A stretch of 64,000 bases of DNA from assembly GCF_947623445.1 (NCBI RefSeq), contig NC_135245.1, positions 16,375,501 through 16,439,500 on the forward strand, written 5' to 3'. The notes beneath the pieces were generated by a model that ran no database searches, had not been told where the DNA came from, and worked only from the letters and a program-made list of their open reading frames with translations. The position numbers and the translations under genes are program-made. Origin of the DNA: Clavelina lepadiformis (Eukaryota > Chordata > Ascidiacea > Aplousobranchia > Clavelinidae). The first letter of the stretch is position 1. Each line of letters opens with the position of its first letter. Shown here one piece after another: positions 48,701 through 61,801 of the stretch.

Positions 48701-51700
48701 TTGATAGACGACATTAAGAGATTTATCAATATTTACTCAGGATCTATGAATATGTGCAGGGCAATTCACAAATCTTAGCATATCTTACGTTTGTTCATTC
48801 CGATCGTTGTGTTTTCTGTGATATTTTGAAGTTTCACCTGCATTGTATAAGTAGTGCATTTTTTTGCATATCTATTGAATAAACATCACTTGCTTTTTTC
48901 ATTCAGGTAATTTTCCAAAGCCCGTTACAGTTGAAGAACTCGGCTCACGTCTCTTACACCAAGAAAGAATCGAAAAGTTCGGAGAGGAGAATTTACACAA
49001 CAATGGCTCAGGTTTGATATTTTGTAATGTATGTGTAATGGCATGACCATGACAACTAACAATATATTGGCTCATTGTATAAGTTAATGTCAGTGAAGTA
49101 CTTGGACTTCTCTGCTGAGAATTCATCTAATAATTTTGAATTCGGTCAAACTTTTTACTAATTTTTTAACTACTTTCACGATCAACCTCAATATTTAACT
49201 GTTAGTTGTAATGAAATTGTAATGTATATCTCTTGAAGAAAATTTAGTTGGCTTGGTGGCAAAGTGGTTTGAGACTTTGAGTGCTAGGCTTGCGATAATT
49301 CCGCCCATATTTCATGTCCACTGGTGAGGGGTGAGAGACGATGTTGTAATGCTCTTGCGCAAGGCATTAGTGTTGCTTGCTCATATTCGTGGTCCTGTTC
49401 ACCAGGACCATGAATAGGAACTGAAGCAATACCAAAATAATCAAAATACAGCTAAAAATGTTTGTCAATCGGAACTTGTACAAAGGCTAGCTCGGTAACG
49501 GGGGCTCAAGCGATATGCATTCATCGCCAGTGAGGTTAAGGTTGAGGCTTTTGATAGTTATCAAGTTTATACAACAAGTTAAATATGGTTTTTGAATAAG
49601 TTTCATGAAAACTTCTGTCAACTAAGTATTGACGTTGAACTTAGATTCCGATAAGGAAGAAAGCCACGAGACAGGAGAGCAACTTCAGCTTGTAGACATG
49701 GAGGAGGTTTGTTGCAATTTGCATCAATTAATTATTATAAGTCTTTAAGTTATGTTAACTTCACTATTGGACTTCTAATACTGATTAGTTTGTGGTAAAT
49801 TTTATCTGGAATTAGTTTCCAAGTAAAATCAATGATCTATTACTTATATTATAAATTGTTTAATTCTTGTTTATTAGTATTCATTTAGTATGCAAGAGTG
49901 TTGTTAAGTAATATAAGCCACCAGTTGTCGATCAATTTTGTAATCCAACTAATCAAATAAAATATGGTGCGAATATACCAGAGTTCTGACGAAGACGAGG
50001 AAGACATTCCACCACCTGCTCCAAGACCCAAGGTTCAGCCAGCGCCTCCAATTCAGCCTCCGAGACCACCCTCCATGGAGGAGATGATCATCAGGAAGGA
50101 TTACAATCCAAAGTACAAGCATGGTGTGATGCCAGAGAAAGAGGTATGTGGTTGAGATTTTGTTATCGTTTGAACATTAAGGGAACATGTTTCATTGAGT
50201 TGTGACGGTTGTCTGTGTGCTTGTTCATGATGTTGATAAACTGTCACTAATGTGTCCCATGGTACTAATCACCATTTTGTACCCTATAATTAACGCTACC
50301 AAACTCATTATTTAATATCACGTTGTGTTAGATCACTCTTCAATAAATATAACATTTTTTGCTTACGTGTATAAGAATCAGAGATTTACTCAACAATATT
50401 TCTCTCCACCTTAGGTTGGTGGAGACAACTGGATGGTTTCTCCTATCACTGGCGAGCGTGTTCCTGCCACCAAGATCCAAGAACACATGAGATATGGACT
50501 TCTGGATCCCAATTGGAAGGAACAGAAGAAGAGGCAGATGGCAGAGAAGCAACAAGAAGAGGAAGTTTTCGCTGCTGGTAAAATAACTCGGAATAAAAAA
50601 ATTTTCTTAACGAAATATTAACTTGACCTGATAATTAATCTTTGCAAATTGACCTAAACCTTACCGATCAAATCTTAACCTGAACTATTACAAATCCACA
50701 AGTTACAAATTTCCTTATACCCGCCTTGAACCAGCAATATTCCTTTCAAAAATTCACTTTGATCAATTTTACCAAGCACTCAGTGCATAGAAACTTTAAT
50801 CCAGTATAGTTGATTAACTAAATATTATTATTGGTAAATTAACTTTTCAGGAAGTGACATCGAGGCGTCATTGAAAGGACTTGCCGAGCGTCGTACAGAT
50901 ATCTTTGGTGTCGAAGAAACTGGCATTGGTAAGAAAGTAGGTGAGGAAGAGATCCCACCAGAAGAGAAAGTAGCTTGGGACGGACATTCAAGCAGCGCGA
51001 ACTTAACACAGAAACAAGCGAAAGCAAATGTTAGCATTGAAGAACAGCTCCAGCACATTCAGAAAACTCAGGGGATGTTGGTGGACCATGAACTGGAAAA
51101 GATTGGTCCAAAGGTAGCGCAACTCTCATTACGAATTTTTAATGTAACTGTGACAAACCTCACTTACCAGTGTTCTGTGAAAATGCCATTCGCTGCATGG
51201 AAAAGCTATGTTACACAATTTGTACCTTACGCAGCCGACAGATGACAAGCCATCAGAACCTGCCCCAGTTCCAAAACCAGTATCAATCTCATCCACTGAA
51301 GCAGTTGCCCTCCAACCTGCACCAAACCCAGCTGTGCAAATACAACAACAACCTACTGTAAGTTACATCACCGCAGCAATACTGGCTGCATGACATCCAT
51401 CTTCAGTGTAGAAGGTTTTAACGAGAACTGTTGAATTTTTGTTTAGGTGTTAACGCCTGTTGTGATGCGACCTGTCATTCCCGTACAACGACCCAATCCA
51501 CAGGTGTTGGTTGTGCAACAGCAAATGCATGTTGTCCCACCACCTCAACCACAATTAAGTAAGACGTCTTTGAGATTTCCACTCCGGAGTTTACGCAAAA
51601 CTCCTTATTATGCATCTTACTCCTTCCTGGAAGTCTTTTCTACCTCTCAGTAACAATACTTGAACGTTTCAGTTGCGGTCCAGCAGCCTAGAATGATGAT

Positions 51701-52633
51701 GCCTCACATGGTGCAGCCGCAGATGATCCGACAAATTCAACCGATGCCACACATGCAGGTGCGCCATTGAAATGGTCAACTTGCATATTGAGATTTGTAA
51801 CTAAAGTCTGCAATCTTTGCGATCACTTCAACGTTGTTTTGTCTATAGCAAATTCCACAGCAAGGTATTCCACAAGTAATGGATGGACCACCGGCTGCGA
51901 AACGAGCACGTACAGAGGGGGATCTACTTTCTGCCGAACTTTTTCTACAGCAGCACAAGTAAGAGTGCTTTTACGTACGATACGGGATGTGGAATTTAGT
52001 AAAGCCTAACCCTCTGGCGACAGTATTGTAAGGTTGTGTTTTAAAAACACGAATTTGTCCAATTCTAAGTTGGGGTAAGTTCGACGATGGGTTTTTGTTT
52101 TTCTAGCGGTCCGGTTACCTTCCGTGTGCAATGTCCGTCTGCTCCGGATAAGAGTGAGTGGAACCTGCAAGGCCAAACACTGACATTTACACTGCCACTT
52201 ACAGACGAGGCATGTTTTTTTGGGTTAAATTGCACTATTTTAAGTTTGATAACCAGTTCACTATACATTTTATATGGTGTAGAATTTAGAAAGCGGTGTT
52301 AGTTTAAACGAGCAATGATTTCATATTTTCATGGCAATCCTCCATTTTCTGATAGTCTTTATTTCCACACTAGGTGTCCGTCATCAAAGCAAAGATTCAC
52401 GAAGCTACTGGAATGCCAGCAGGAAAACAAAAGCTTCAGATGGACGTAAGCGCAGTTTTTTGTTACGTTTGTCCACACAATAATAAATACCGAATGTTGC
52501 TGACGCTGAATGGACTGTTGGTTCTTCGCAGGGATTATTCATAAAAGATTCCAATTCATTGGCCTTCTACAATATGGCGAGCGGCGCGTTGGTGTCGTTG
52601 CAAGTCAAAGAGAGAGGCGGACGAAAGAAATGA
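45731..52633 (+). CDS. SF3A1: Splicing factor 3A subunit 1 (19 exons)
   Basis: U2 snRNP component needed for prespliceosome assembly in the nucleus. Exons: 45731-45766, 45952-46150, 46608-46708, 47083-47187, 47306-47458, 48369-48443, 48529-48679, 48907-49011, 49645-49706, 49982-50143, 50415-50577, 50851-51113, 51235-51357, 51447-51558, 51673-51758, 51849-51958, 52107-52209, 52374-52445 and 52532-52633, about 760 aa (human 793). Domain order: SURP1 (IYPPPEVRNIVDKTASFV, then FEARIRQNEINNAKFNFLN), SURP2 (VRLTAQFVAKNGRSF to HSLFQYFTKLVDQY), the SF3A3-binding AQIDWHDFVVVETVDF block, acidic and proline-rich segments, SPITGERVPATKIQEHMRYG, LAERRTDIFGVEETGIGKK, a P/Q/M-rich region with a PAAKRARTE nuclear-localisation-like stretch, and a C-terminal ubiquitin-like domain ending in KERGGRKK, the RNA-binding tail. 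Intron 17 uses a GC donor. Transposable elements sit in introns 2 and 5 and a SINE-like repeat in intron 8. Confidence 0.96.
46335..46526. mobile_element. hAT MITE in SF3A1 intron 2
   Basis: About 192 bp with ends CAGGGGTTCCCAACC and GTTGGGAACCCTTG and a repeated CGTACCC motif inside. A perfect 8-bp target duplication, ATCTAAAA, lies at 46327-46334 and 46527-46534. Confidence 0.92.
47506..48090. mobile_element. MITE with pogo-like ends in SF3A1 intron 5
   Basis: About 585 bp. The left end CAGTCGGACCTCGTTAATCT and the complement of the right end, CAGAGAGACCTCGTTAATCC, are inverted repeats like those of pogo/Tigger elements. Subterminal GGATAACGGGG/TTATCGGA stretches also resemble that family. 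The flanks, however, are a perfect 7-bp repeat TATTATG (47499-47505, 48091-48097) instead of a plain TA. A tRNA-like segment lies inside. Confidence 0.75.
47709..47782 (-). repeat. tRNA-like segment inside the intron-5 MITE
   Basis: On the minus strand CCTAGTGATTAGAGCATTCG matches a tRNA D arm/A box and CTGGGGTTCGACACTGGGTC a T arm/B box at about tRNA spacing. The acceptor stem does not pair well and the ends are not those of a functional tRNA. It is probably a SINE head captured by, or inserted in, the MITE. Confidence 0.55.
49250..49440 (+). repeat. tRNA-derived SINE-like repeat in SF3A1 intron 8
   Basis: TTGGTGGCAAAGTGGTTTGA contains an A-box match (TRGYNNARNNGG). Downstream lies the motif TTGCGCAAGGCATTAGTG and the hairpin GTCCTGTTCACCAGGAC, which recall GGGCAAGGCAC-type invertebrate SINE bodies. 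No clear B box or tail remains. Confidence 0.4.
52210..52373 (+). other. SF3A1: GC-AG intron in SF3A1
   Basis: The reading frame fixes exon 17 to end at ACAGACGAG and exon 18 to start at GTGTCCGTC, joining TLPLTDE to VSVIKAKIHEATG as in other SF3A1 proteins. The intron therefore begins GCATGT and ends TAG. No GT nearby preserves the frame and the conserved ubiquitin-like sequence. Confidence 0.75.
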
Positions 52634-52909
52634 TTTTTGCTTCCAAGCTCAACTGCATTCCACGTCGTCTTTCGAGCCATGTGTGTGTTCAACCATTACA
52701 GATGTAAATTGCACGCCACTTCTTTGAATGTGCTAATATGTCAATAGTCGTTTTAGCTGCACCTGTAATAAAATCTCCAGTGTGCTTTTGGCGTCTCAAC
52801 TTTTGGGGCTAAACATTGTTGAAACCTGGAATGTCTTTGCCTTAGCTTTTTCTACTGTATCCTGTTATTTCAGGCTCTGTTTTGAATGCCAATCGAGAAA
52901 CTGATGGTC

Positions 52910-52915
52910 AATAAA
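52910..52915 (+). promoter_or_regulatory. SF3A1: Polyadenylation signal of SF3A1
   Basis: AATAAA about 277 bp after the SF3A1 stop codon, embedded in TCAATAAAAAAATTG. A second AATAAA lies earlier, at about 52768-52773, and may be an alternative site. Confidence 0.5.
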
Positions 52916-55298
52916 AAAATTGATTCAATTTGACATTTGATGAAGAGTGAAAGTCAATTACAAAATTGCTAATTTATTCTACCGTACTTACTGGAACAGA
53001 AAACGCGGTTTTTGAAAACGTTTTTAAATCTAGGTCTCATTAATTTTTTTCGTAATAAATATATTTAAACAGTACTGCATACACTTAAATTAATATGCTG
53101 CTTATCCTGTTAGTCAGCAGTTACGTACGTAAGGTAGTTTCGCTGACTTCTTCGAGCCTTCTTTGTTAAATTGTTAGTAAACTTTTAACAGCGTTTTTAG
53201 GCGCCTTATAATCACGTTCATTCAGCAGTTATATTAAGATCACCTATAGCTGCCCTAGAGCGGCGGTAAGTCATCGCCAATTTTGTATTGTACTAATTCA
53301 GGAAATACTGATACCAGAAATCCTACGTTAACACCTGCCTTGTCAAATATCTTTGGCGATTAATAAAAGTAAAAGGAGACGCGTTTTCATATTAATAACA
53401 GAATAACATCATTACCGTTATAACTTCAAAACGGCCTGAATAATTCGATTAAAGCAGTACGCAAAAACGACTCGTCTAGCTCATGATTGCCTGTTGTTTA
53501 CGCAATCTTGCACACGTTATAATTATTAATACCGATAAAAACGCGTTGAAAGTGCTAATGAAACTTAATTGCATCGAGTCTGCCTTTATTAGATACCTAT
53601 TTATGTCGATGTGATATTTAGCGTTGTGTTGTGCCACTGATGATACCAACTATTAGAAGAAGCCGACGTATACGCAGTGGTTTAATTGCGGTGTTTCACA
53701 TTCGATAGCCCTAAGTTAACTCACAGTACAATCAAATCACATAATAATTTCTATGCAGCCCGCATATAAAATGCTCTTATGCTGTAATGCAAGTTTTTGA
53801 CTTTTTCATTAGTCGTTTTGCCGATAAATTTTTAATAGTGCTAGCAACGTTTGTAATTGTATCTTCAGCCGCTTAGTTATTGTTGCGACACAGACAGTCT
53901 GTCTAAAAAGCTTACATGTAAATACCGTGTGTACACTGCAAAGGCTAGGTGCTCAATGGTGAAACACTTGTTGTGAAAATTGCCTCATTTATAATCATGT
54001 TTTACTATTTTGGTTAAATTATTCGCTTTGCGTAGGAGTTGTAACTCCCAAAACTTTGCTCTTTAGTCTTAAGTGTGAAAATTATACAGAGTTTGTAAGG
54101 AAAGACAGGTTCCGTACAGAGGTTACGCATAGGCGCATAGCATATGACAATGGTTTCCAAAGTAGCCTATCGTACTGTATTTTACTGTGAGTATTGTGAA
54201 GCTATAAATAGTTCCATTTTCATAACCACAAAAAGAACCATAGATAATCCTTAAAATCTTACGCTGAAAACCGCCAACACAAAGCGTTACTTTGGAACAC
54301 AATAAGGATGTACGTGATATGTTTGTGAACAAAATCAGCGTGCCCATGGGTTGCTATTTCTGTACGTCACGTAAATGAATCAGTCATTAAATTGTTTCGG
54401 ATTACATGATACGATTCATTTTACACTAGGAAAGCGTGGATAGTATTTTGTTATTGAAAGTGTTAACCGTACACAGTTTCATGTAGTATTGTATATTCTC
54501 TTAAAAACGTTAGACGGTGCCTTCATGTACCTTGCCGCACAAGTTGCTAATTAAATGCAGACTGGGCACAGCTGGCCCAAGGGAACAGCAATAACTAGCA
54601 CAATTACTTTGCAACTTAGGGGAAAATTATACCAGCACCTTTCTGCTTAAGTCATGTCGCTCTACGTCGTATACGCAATGGAGAGAACACAAGGAGATAA
54701 GTTTATCACTTCACGTTTAAAACGCAAAACAAAGTAGATTGTTCGCCATGTGGAGGAAGTCTTCCCCAGATAGACTATAGGCTGCCGCTTGATTGCCAGA
54801 TCACCTGCAGCTGGTATCGATTACATCTGCAGGCTGTAATCAAAGCTTTGCCGGCCACGCCGATTTGGACGCCAGTCAATGCATTTAACTTGCCCCTCGG
54901 GATCACGTTAATTTCGATAAAAGCTATTTTGAAGAGAGTGAGCAACATACAGTAGTGAATGCTTGTCTGACGTTCAACAGCCTTAATAGCCGACATGGCA
55001 CTTAACATTAGTTTAGTGCAGTCAAATTTAGCATAAACAGTAATGGTATAGGGCTAGGCCATTTGCTACACACAGTTACATTCACTTAAGTAAGCATAAG
55101 TGAATTGCGACTGGTTGTAACTGGGGAAAAAACGTAGAAAATATCTGTCTATTGCTCGTCTACTGCGCTGTTTACACAATGGTTTTTTGTTTTTCAGAAC
55201 GTGTATATTTATTGTACTAAAATGTATGCGAAGAACTGATACAGCGAGCATATATTAGTTTCGTAATATTTTGCGCGTCTTATCGGTGACATCCTAAT
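52916..55298. other. Intergenic region between SF3A1 and the NCKX gene
   Basis: I see no coding exon, transposon end pair or RNA gene that I can support. It should contain the NCKX promoter in its right part. Confidence 0.4.
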
Positions 55299-58200
55299 AT
55301 GAAACTCAGTGAAAATGCCCGGTGGCCTTTGCTGAAGACAGTTAAACGTAGATGTAGGAATTTGCTTTGGGGGCTGAGTTTGTTGGGTTGCGTCTACTTT
55401 GGACTTCTATTAAGCTTTACCATAAAACACATATCATCAGCAGACACTATTGAGGATCGGTCTGGAGAGCACGATAAAAGCGGACAATATGCTCAGAGTT
55501 CTATAATCGTTTCAGAGTCTCGTTTGCGCCGGCAAGTTTCAGATGTAGACATCGCATCATCAACTTTCGCACCTGACACCAATGTCTCCGTTCCATTTTC
55601 GACTACCTCACTTACGGAAGTACCCACCAAACCTCAGGGAATTTACCCCACGGATATATTTGATTTGAAAGCACGTAAAAAAGGTACGATTATTAGCGTG
55701 AGCTCGCATGCAATTGAAATTTCCCTGCATGCTGTACTTAGCCTTACTCAGTAATCTTGCTTAGGAGCGGTTGTTCTTCACGTCATTGGGATGCTGTACA
55801 TGTTTGTCGCTTTAGCAATTGTCTGTGACGAGTTTTTCGTTCCCACACTGGAGGTAACTAATAGTCGAACATAACAATCTACTTGTAATATTATACTCTA
55901 TAAAGCAGTGATTCTTACATGTTCGATTCTAACAACAGTTCGGACACGTAGGAAGTAACTTAAATGTATTCCATTTAGGTCATCATTCATCGCCTCTCCA
56001 TATCAGATGATGTCGCTGGGGCCACTTTTATGGCAGCTGGAGGGAGCGCGCCTGAACTTTTTACGTCAATAATTGGAGTTTTCTTGGCGAAGAGCAACGT
56101 TGGTATTGGTAAGAATCGTGTCGCCTGTCACATTACACATTTATGTTTACAGCGCAAATTCACTCAAATGAATTTTGCATGCAAGAATACGTTGGCGGTT
56201 TTTGTTCTATTGGGTGTTATGTTGCTTCATCAGTTAACGAATGCTTTCTTGTTATCGTTTTTGTAATATAGTTACAAATGCTCAGCTGCAAGTCATCACT
56301 TGCTTGTGTTAATGTAGGTACAATTGTCGGTTCCGCCGTTTTCAATATCTTATTCGTGATCGGAATGTGCAGCTTATTCAGTCTACAACTTTTGAGACTA
56401 ACTTGGTGGCCATTGTTTCGAGATTGCTTCTTCTACATCCTTAGTCTCCTCTTACTCATTTACGCTTTCTACGATGCGACGATACAGGTAAAATTTTCAC
56501 TTTTCTATTAGTCGTAGACCAGTTAATTTACTGACTAATTTTGAACAAGCAACTAAGTAAGTATAGCCAAGCAAGAGGATAAAGATAATTAGGGAACCAG
56601 TAACCGACTTTTTCCCCGGCTGGCCTGGCGGCCGAACTGGCAGGCACGCTCGTCTAATCAAATGATCGATGACAATGAGCAAAAGAAGTGTTCAAGGTTC
56701 GCCGTAATGACTTTATTGATCATACTTTATGAATTGTTTTCGCCTTGCCTTTCATTTGTGTTTTAATTAAACAGCCCTGGCCTTTTCCTGTTTCAGGTTT
56801 TGGGTCATTTGAGTTCACTTTATATACCCAAGTGTATCAAATTACCAAACTGTTCTTTTTATATATAATATACGTTTTGGGACAAAGCAATGATTTTTGA
56901 ACTCAAACAATGGATATATTTTCATGCGACTTCTAAACGTACTGTATATGACTAACATGTGGTGGGTGGGGTTGTAGGAGCTCGATGTGTAATTTGTCTA
57001 TTCAAGTCAAGATAGACGCCGTCTAACTGTACTGTAGACCTGTCGCCATCGACAGGAAAAACAAGCGCTTGCACCATTATCAGTGTTCTGTTCAACACTT
57101 ACGTCATACGGCTGACGTAGGAGAGCAGATTAGTCACATGACGCTCTAAATTGTCGATTACGGCTCATCTCACTAAGCATTCTGTTTATAGCGTTTGCTT
57201 TGCATACAGCAACAACCTTATTTCGCTACTCTGATGGTAGGACTTCCAGTGATATGTGATATAATAAGAGTAAGTATGGACCCCCTTGTTCCCTGTGGCC
57301 GGGTTATCTTTGTTCAGCAGCCACCCTTACGGTTGCATGTCCAGCCACTTTGTTTTTCGGGGGTTGAGTACAAAATTCGCAGGTTATGGTTTCAAGATCG
57401 ATTACAATTTCTGTCAATAGACCTCAATATAACATATTTTACCAAATTGATCACGGGTTTTCACCGATCTTTCCGGAAAAGTAGTAAAATATTTTATTAT
57501 CTCTGCTTTTTAAGCCGGGCGTAAATAATGTAAAGACTGTGGCGAAGCATATGTTCCACTACCACTCCATATATATATATGCGGTTAAAGATAACACAAT
57601 AGGGAAAATCGTTGTCAAGTCTGTTTTATAAGTTACATCTCTATCTTGAAGTATGAATCATTATTCATTATGGTATCTGTTGTAAAATGCCTTTTGATGG
57701 AGAAGGCTGCTTGGGAAAGTTAATTAAAGATCATGTCTTGTAGTATGAATAATGAATGACATTGTTTCTGTTATAAAAAAAAAACAGGGAACGTTTTCTT
57801 CTTGGCATAATTGGGATTTGCAAGTAAAAATAGCTGCTGTTTGCACTTATCCTGCCAATCAAATGATATTGCCAGCTTCTTTTTGTGATCTTAAAATATA
57901 TAGCTTGTTTAAATGGTGGCATATTTTCAAACTTAATACGCTGTTGTAGCACCTTTTGTACGAATATATTAACACTCCTGGTAAGTCTATACGCGTTTCA
58001 TCAGTGAAAGTATAGAAAGATAAATGTTGAAATGTTTGTTCAGATTCACGAGAGCATCCTACTGATACTTGTGTATCTTTGCTACGTGTCGTTCATGAAG
58101 TTTAACCGCCCTATTGAAAGCTGGGTTAAGTTAAAGCTATCATCTTTAAAATCTTCTTCTACGTCGCAAGCTGCAAAAGTGGGCCCTTCCGAGGTAATGC

Positions 58201-61200
58201 ATTTTGCCTATTTTAACTCCATTTACAATCCAGAATGTGTGAAAGATTTCGAAGCATGTCGAAAAAATGCATTGATAGCAAATTTCTCAAGCTACAAGCA
58301 GTTGTACAGTATTGCTATGCGATAACCTCTATGCAATTTTTGTCTGTTACTGTGACTATAACTTTATACATCTGGAAGAAAACCTAGTTGTTGCCAATTC
58401 CTGACGACTTTTGGCGTTTCATCAAAAGTTCGTACTGAAAGCGAATTTGGGTCACGTGTTATTTTAAGCACATAATCTTCTGACATCTTCTAAATCCGTT
58501 TAGGATCCGAAAGAAACCTCTAAAAGTGTGAAAGCAATGGTTGATTCCATGTCGGGCCAACCTCATTCGAGATCGACGTTCAGTTACGGTATCGTTCAAT
58601 TGATGATGCATTCCCTTGATCCCGCAACTGAAGGTACAATCAATAAACGTAACATCGATGCCGTTTTCAATGGTAAACTTACAGAGCCGAAGCTGTCCTG
58701 TTAACTGTAACACAACGTACACTTAATGACAATGAACTACGTTTAACAGCGTTTTTACAGACACCATGAGCGAGAAATCGTCCCGGATGTACGCCATAGC
58801 TCGAATGAAAATGATCAATCCTAGTACTGCAAGGTCTTTGTCCACACGAAACCCCGACAGGTAAGGGATGCAACAGTTATTCCTCGATTTGTGAGTCGTG
58901 CTTGTGTATAACTTTCCAGTACCGCTATACATCTGATGACAAAATAAACAGTACCATCTGTAAACAGAAATGCTGCATTTTTTTCGAATATAGCGTATCT
59001 CATTTAATAATTAATTAAAGCATTTTGCTTGTCAAATTTGGAAGAATATCGCCTAAATAAAACCATTTTTAATCTGCAAAAATCGATATATGACAATTGA
59101 GACCTAAGCAGAGTTAATGCAAATAAAACGAAATGGTACTTTTTTGATTAACTCAGTTCCAGTAGTAATGCTACTCATTTTAAGGCCCACTCATCCAAGG
59201 TACGAGCAAAGAAGCAAATCTGATGCGACTGTGGCTACTGTAGTTTACGAAAACGAAGGTTTACTAGACAGCATGCATGGTTCGATGTTGTTATGTTTTC
59301 ATGTAATATATGTACGCTGTGCTGCTATATGTTATTTTATGTTTATGCACTTGTACTGTTTTATATGGTCTTGCATTGAAATCTTACTCCAGGTCATGCA
59401 AAAATGGTAAAAATTTTCCTTTTCCACTAAATTGCTTGCACCAATGTCATGTCGCCTCGAACTTTTACTCGCTAGTTGCGTGACCATGCGTGACCATAAG
59501 CTTATTACAACGTCATCAGGGTTTAATTTAATCTTTGCGACGGTATGAATATTTCATGAACAACATAGGTGTAAAAGTGATTCCCGATAGCTTTCCGAAG
59601 TTGGCCGAATCTGTTGCAACACCAGTGGAAGACACAACAATCTTTAACCAGAACTCCCTCACAACTATTGACGAGGGGTCAGAGGTATAAGCCTGACCTG
59701 TCGACCGACTTAGTTTTCGAGTGATGGCTCGTATAGCATATTGAAAAACATAAAGTTTTGTTGTACGATGTTGCATACTACTATAATGCATTCTGTTTAC
59801 GCACGTTACAGCACACCCGACCCGCTAATGGTTACACCTTTTCCTCGCTTTCCGAGAATGGACAAAACCAAAAGAAAAGTAAGTTTTAATCGCAAATTAT
59901 ATTATTTAAAACATTTCTCACCCAATCTTTTTGTTAAATATTGATATTATATTTCAGATAAAGCCCAAAATGGCGATGCGGCTTCGCAGAATGAGGTTAG
60001 AGTCATTGCTACGTGCGTACACTTGCAGCGATAGGCAAATTATATTTATGCATTGCATCAATGTTGGATATAGATTGGTAGCGAACGTGACCTTTACTGT
60101 GTATGCATTATTATGGTCGAGAAACTTAACCCAGCGGTTTCATAATAAGCTTTGACTCTTGCGTCGACGCAAATCAAATTTAATTGTAAGCTTAAGTAAT
60201 TAGAAATATCTTAACTATCACAACTTTTGAAGCATAATGAAGATACAGACGACGACGGTGATGATGCGCTCGATATGAGTTGGCCTTCGACGGTTTCAAA
60301 AAGATGTGTTTACGTCCTGATTTTTCCAATCACCTTTCTTCTTTGGATAACTCTTCCCGATGTTAGGAAGGCGGTAAGCGTTTTACGTTTTGGGTTAGTG
60401 GGCGTGACTTCTCTTTACTGAATCATGCTCCAAGTACTGTTTGAATACATGAGTTTTAAGTTGTTGAACCGACATAAAAGAACCCGCTTCTCCTTTCAAC
60501 GGGAGCTGTAATAGGATTAAATGACCGTAGTACAAATAAGTGCTTTTAATGGTTTGACATAACATTGTCCTTGAACTTTAATTTGTCACTGTCCTTGGTT
60601 TTATAAAGAACACATGACGTTGGTAAACGCCATTAAACGAAATAATTGTTACTAACATTCTTTGGCTTATTGCCACTGGTTCTACTTCTTGGATACGATT
60701 AGAAAAAAAAACAAGTTCAAACGTGCTTTATTTCCGTTATTTTGTGCTTGGTTTAATTTTTATATCTAATGATGTCATTTCTGTCTTTTATTAGAATAAA
60801 AAAAAATGGTTTATGGGAAGTTTTTTTGGAAGTATCATTTGGATTGCGCTGTTTTCCTATGTTATGGTCTGGATGGCTCATCAGGTATATAAACCATTAG
60901 TGAAATAGATATTTTATTGACGCAAAGCATTGTCTGTAACTTGAAAGAAGTAATAAAATTTTGAAGATTGGAGACACTATTGGACTTTCTGAAGCGGTAA
61001 TGGGTTTGACATTTCTGGCTGCTGGCACGTCGGTTCCAGACCTCATAACCAGCGTCATAGTGGCCAGAAAGGGCTTAGGCGATATGGCAGTGTCAAGCTC
61101 TGTTGGAAGCAACATATTTGATGTCACAATCGGGTAAGATGCTTGATGAAAATATGTCCGGTTCGTTTTTCTTTGGATGATATAAGATTTAACTAAATGC

Positions 61201-61530
61201 ACGGATGAAAATTATTTAACATCTCTTCCATATGTCAACGTTTGCAATTTATTTTCATCATATCTGTATGGTCGCAGGCTTCCTTTTCCCTGGCTACTTG
61301 CTTCTATAATCGAGCTAGGAGCGCCAATTGATGTGGCGTCGGAAGGTCTCTTTTGTTCCGTCATCCTTCTTTTCGCGATGTTGCTCTTCGTCGTCATCAG
61401 CATCGCGGTGTGTCGTTGGAAGATGAGCAAGAAGTTGGGGGTCACCATGCTTATTCTTTACGTTGTCTTTCTCGTTTTCAGTCTGCTCCTCGAGCTTTCG
61501 GTCATCGACTGTATTCTTGTTCCAAAATGA
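55299..61530 (+). CDS. SLC24A: Potassium-dependent sodium/calcium exchanger, NCKX family (15 exons)
   Basis: Plasma-membrane antiporter that exports Ca2+ and K+ in exchange for Na+. Exons: 55299-55683, 55765-55853, 55979-56108, 56318-56487, 58044-58193, 58504-58633, 58761-58860, 59200-59258, 59569-59684, 59812-59878, 59958-59995, 60233-60373, 60795-60884, 60967-61133 and 61278-61530, about 694 aa, phases consistent. Residues 24-45 form an N-terminal hydrophobic segment followed by a Ser/Thr-rich extracellular part. The first exchanger half starts at [20 protein letters not shown] and contains the alpha-1 repeat [17 protein letters not shown] with its acidic residue. A long cytosolic loop (exons 5-12), ending in an acidic DTDDDGDD stretch, precedes the second half with alpha-2 [17 protein letters not shown] and [19 protein letters not shown]. 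These motifs place it with SLC24A1-A4 (NCKX1-4). I cannot settle which paralogue. It appears intact. Confidence 0.94.
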
Positions 61531-61795
61531 GAGGCACTTTGAGTGGGAAGGGCAGACACGGTGCCGGTTGACCATGGTCCTCCTCCTGGCTTCTCGGGTC
61601 CCTAGCTACCCTTGGGGTCGACCATGTTCTGGCTTTTGAGCTGAATACATTTTGCACGGACCGAGCGTTTTCCTCATGCATTTTAATTGTTTTTTGGGAA
61701 GCTGCATGCGTGTAGATATTATTTATTGTGACTTTTCTTTGTAGGATGTTTTTGGTGCTCCGTTGATTGTTGATTTAGGACAGAGGGAAGGGTGT

Positions 61796-61801
61796 AATAA
61801 A
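61796..61801 (+). promoter_or_regulatory. Polyadenylation signal of the NCKX gene
   Basis: AATAAA 266 bp after the NCKX stop codon, in GGTGTAATAAAGAGAA. Position and context are typical for the end of this transcript. Confidence 0.55.

Noticed and set aside
57195-57524. 109-codon frame in the long NCKX intron 4
   Set aside because: No family resemblance and not needed to join exons 4 and 5, which connect in phase without it.
61315-61575. Charged minus-strand frame over the last NCKX exon
   Set aside because: Antisense of the conserved NCKX C-terminal transmembrane segments.
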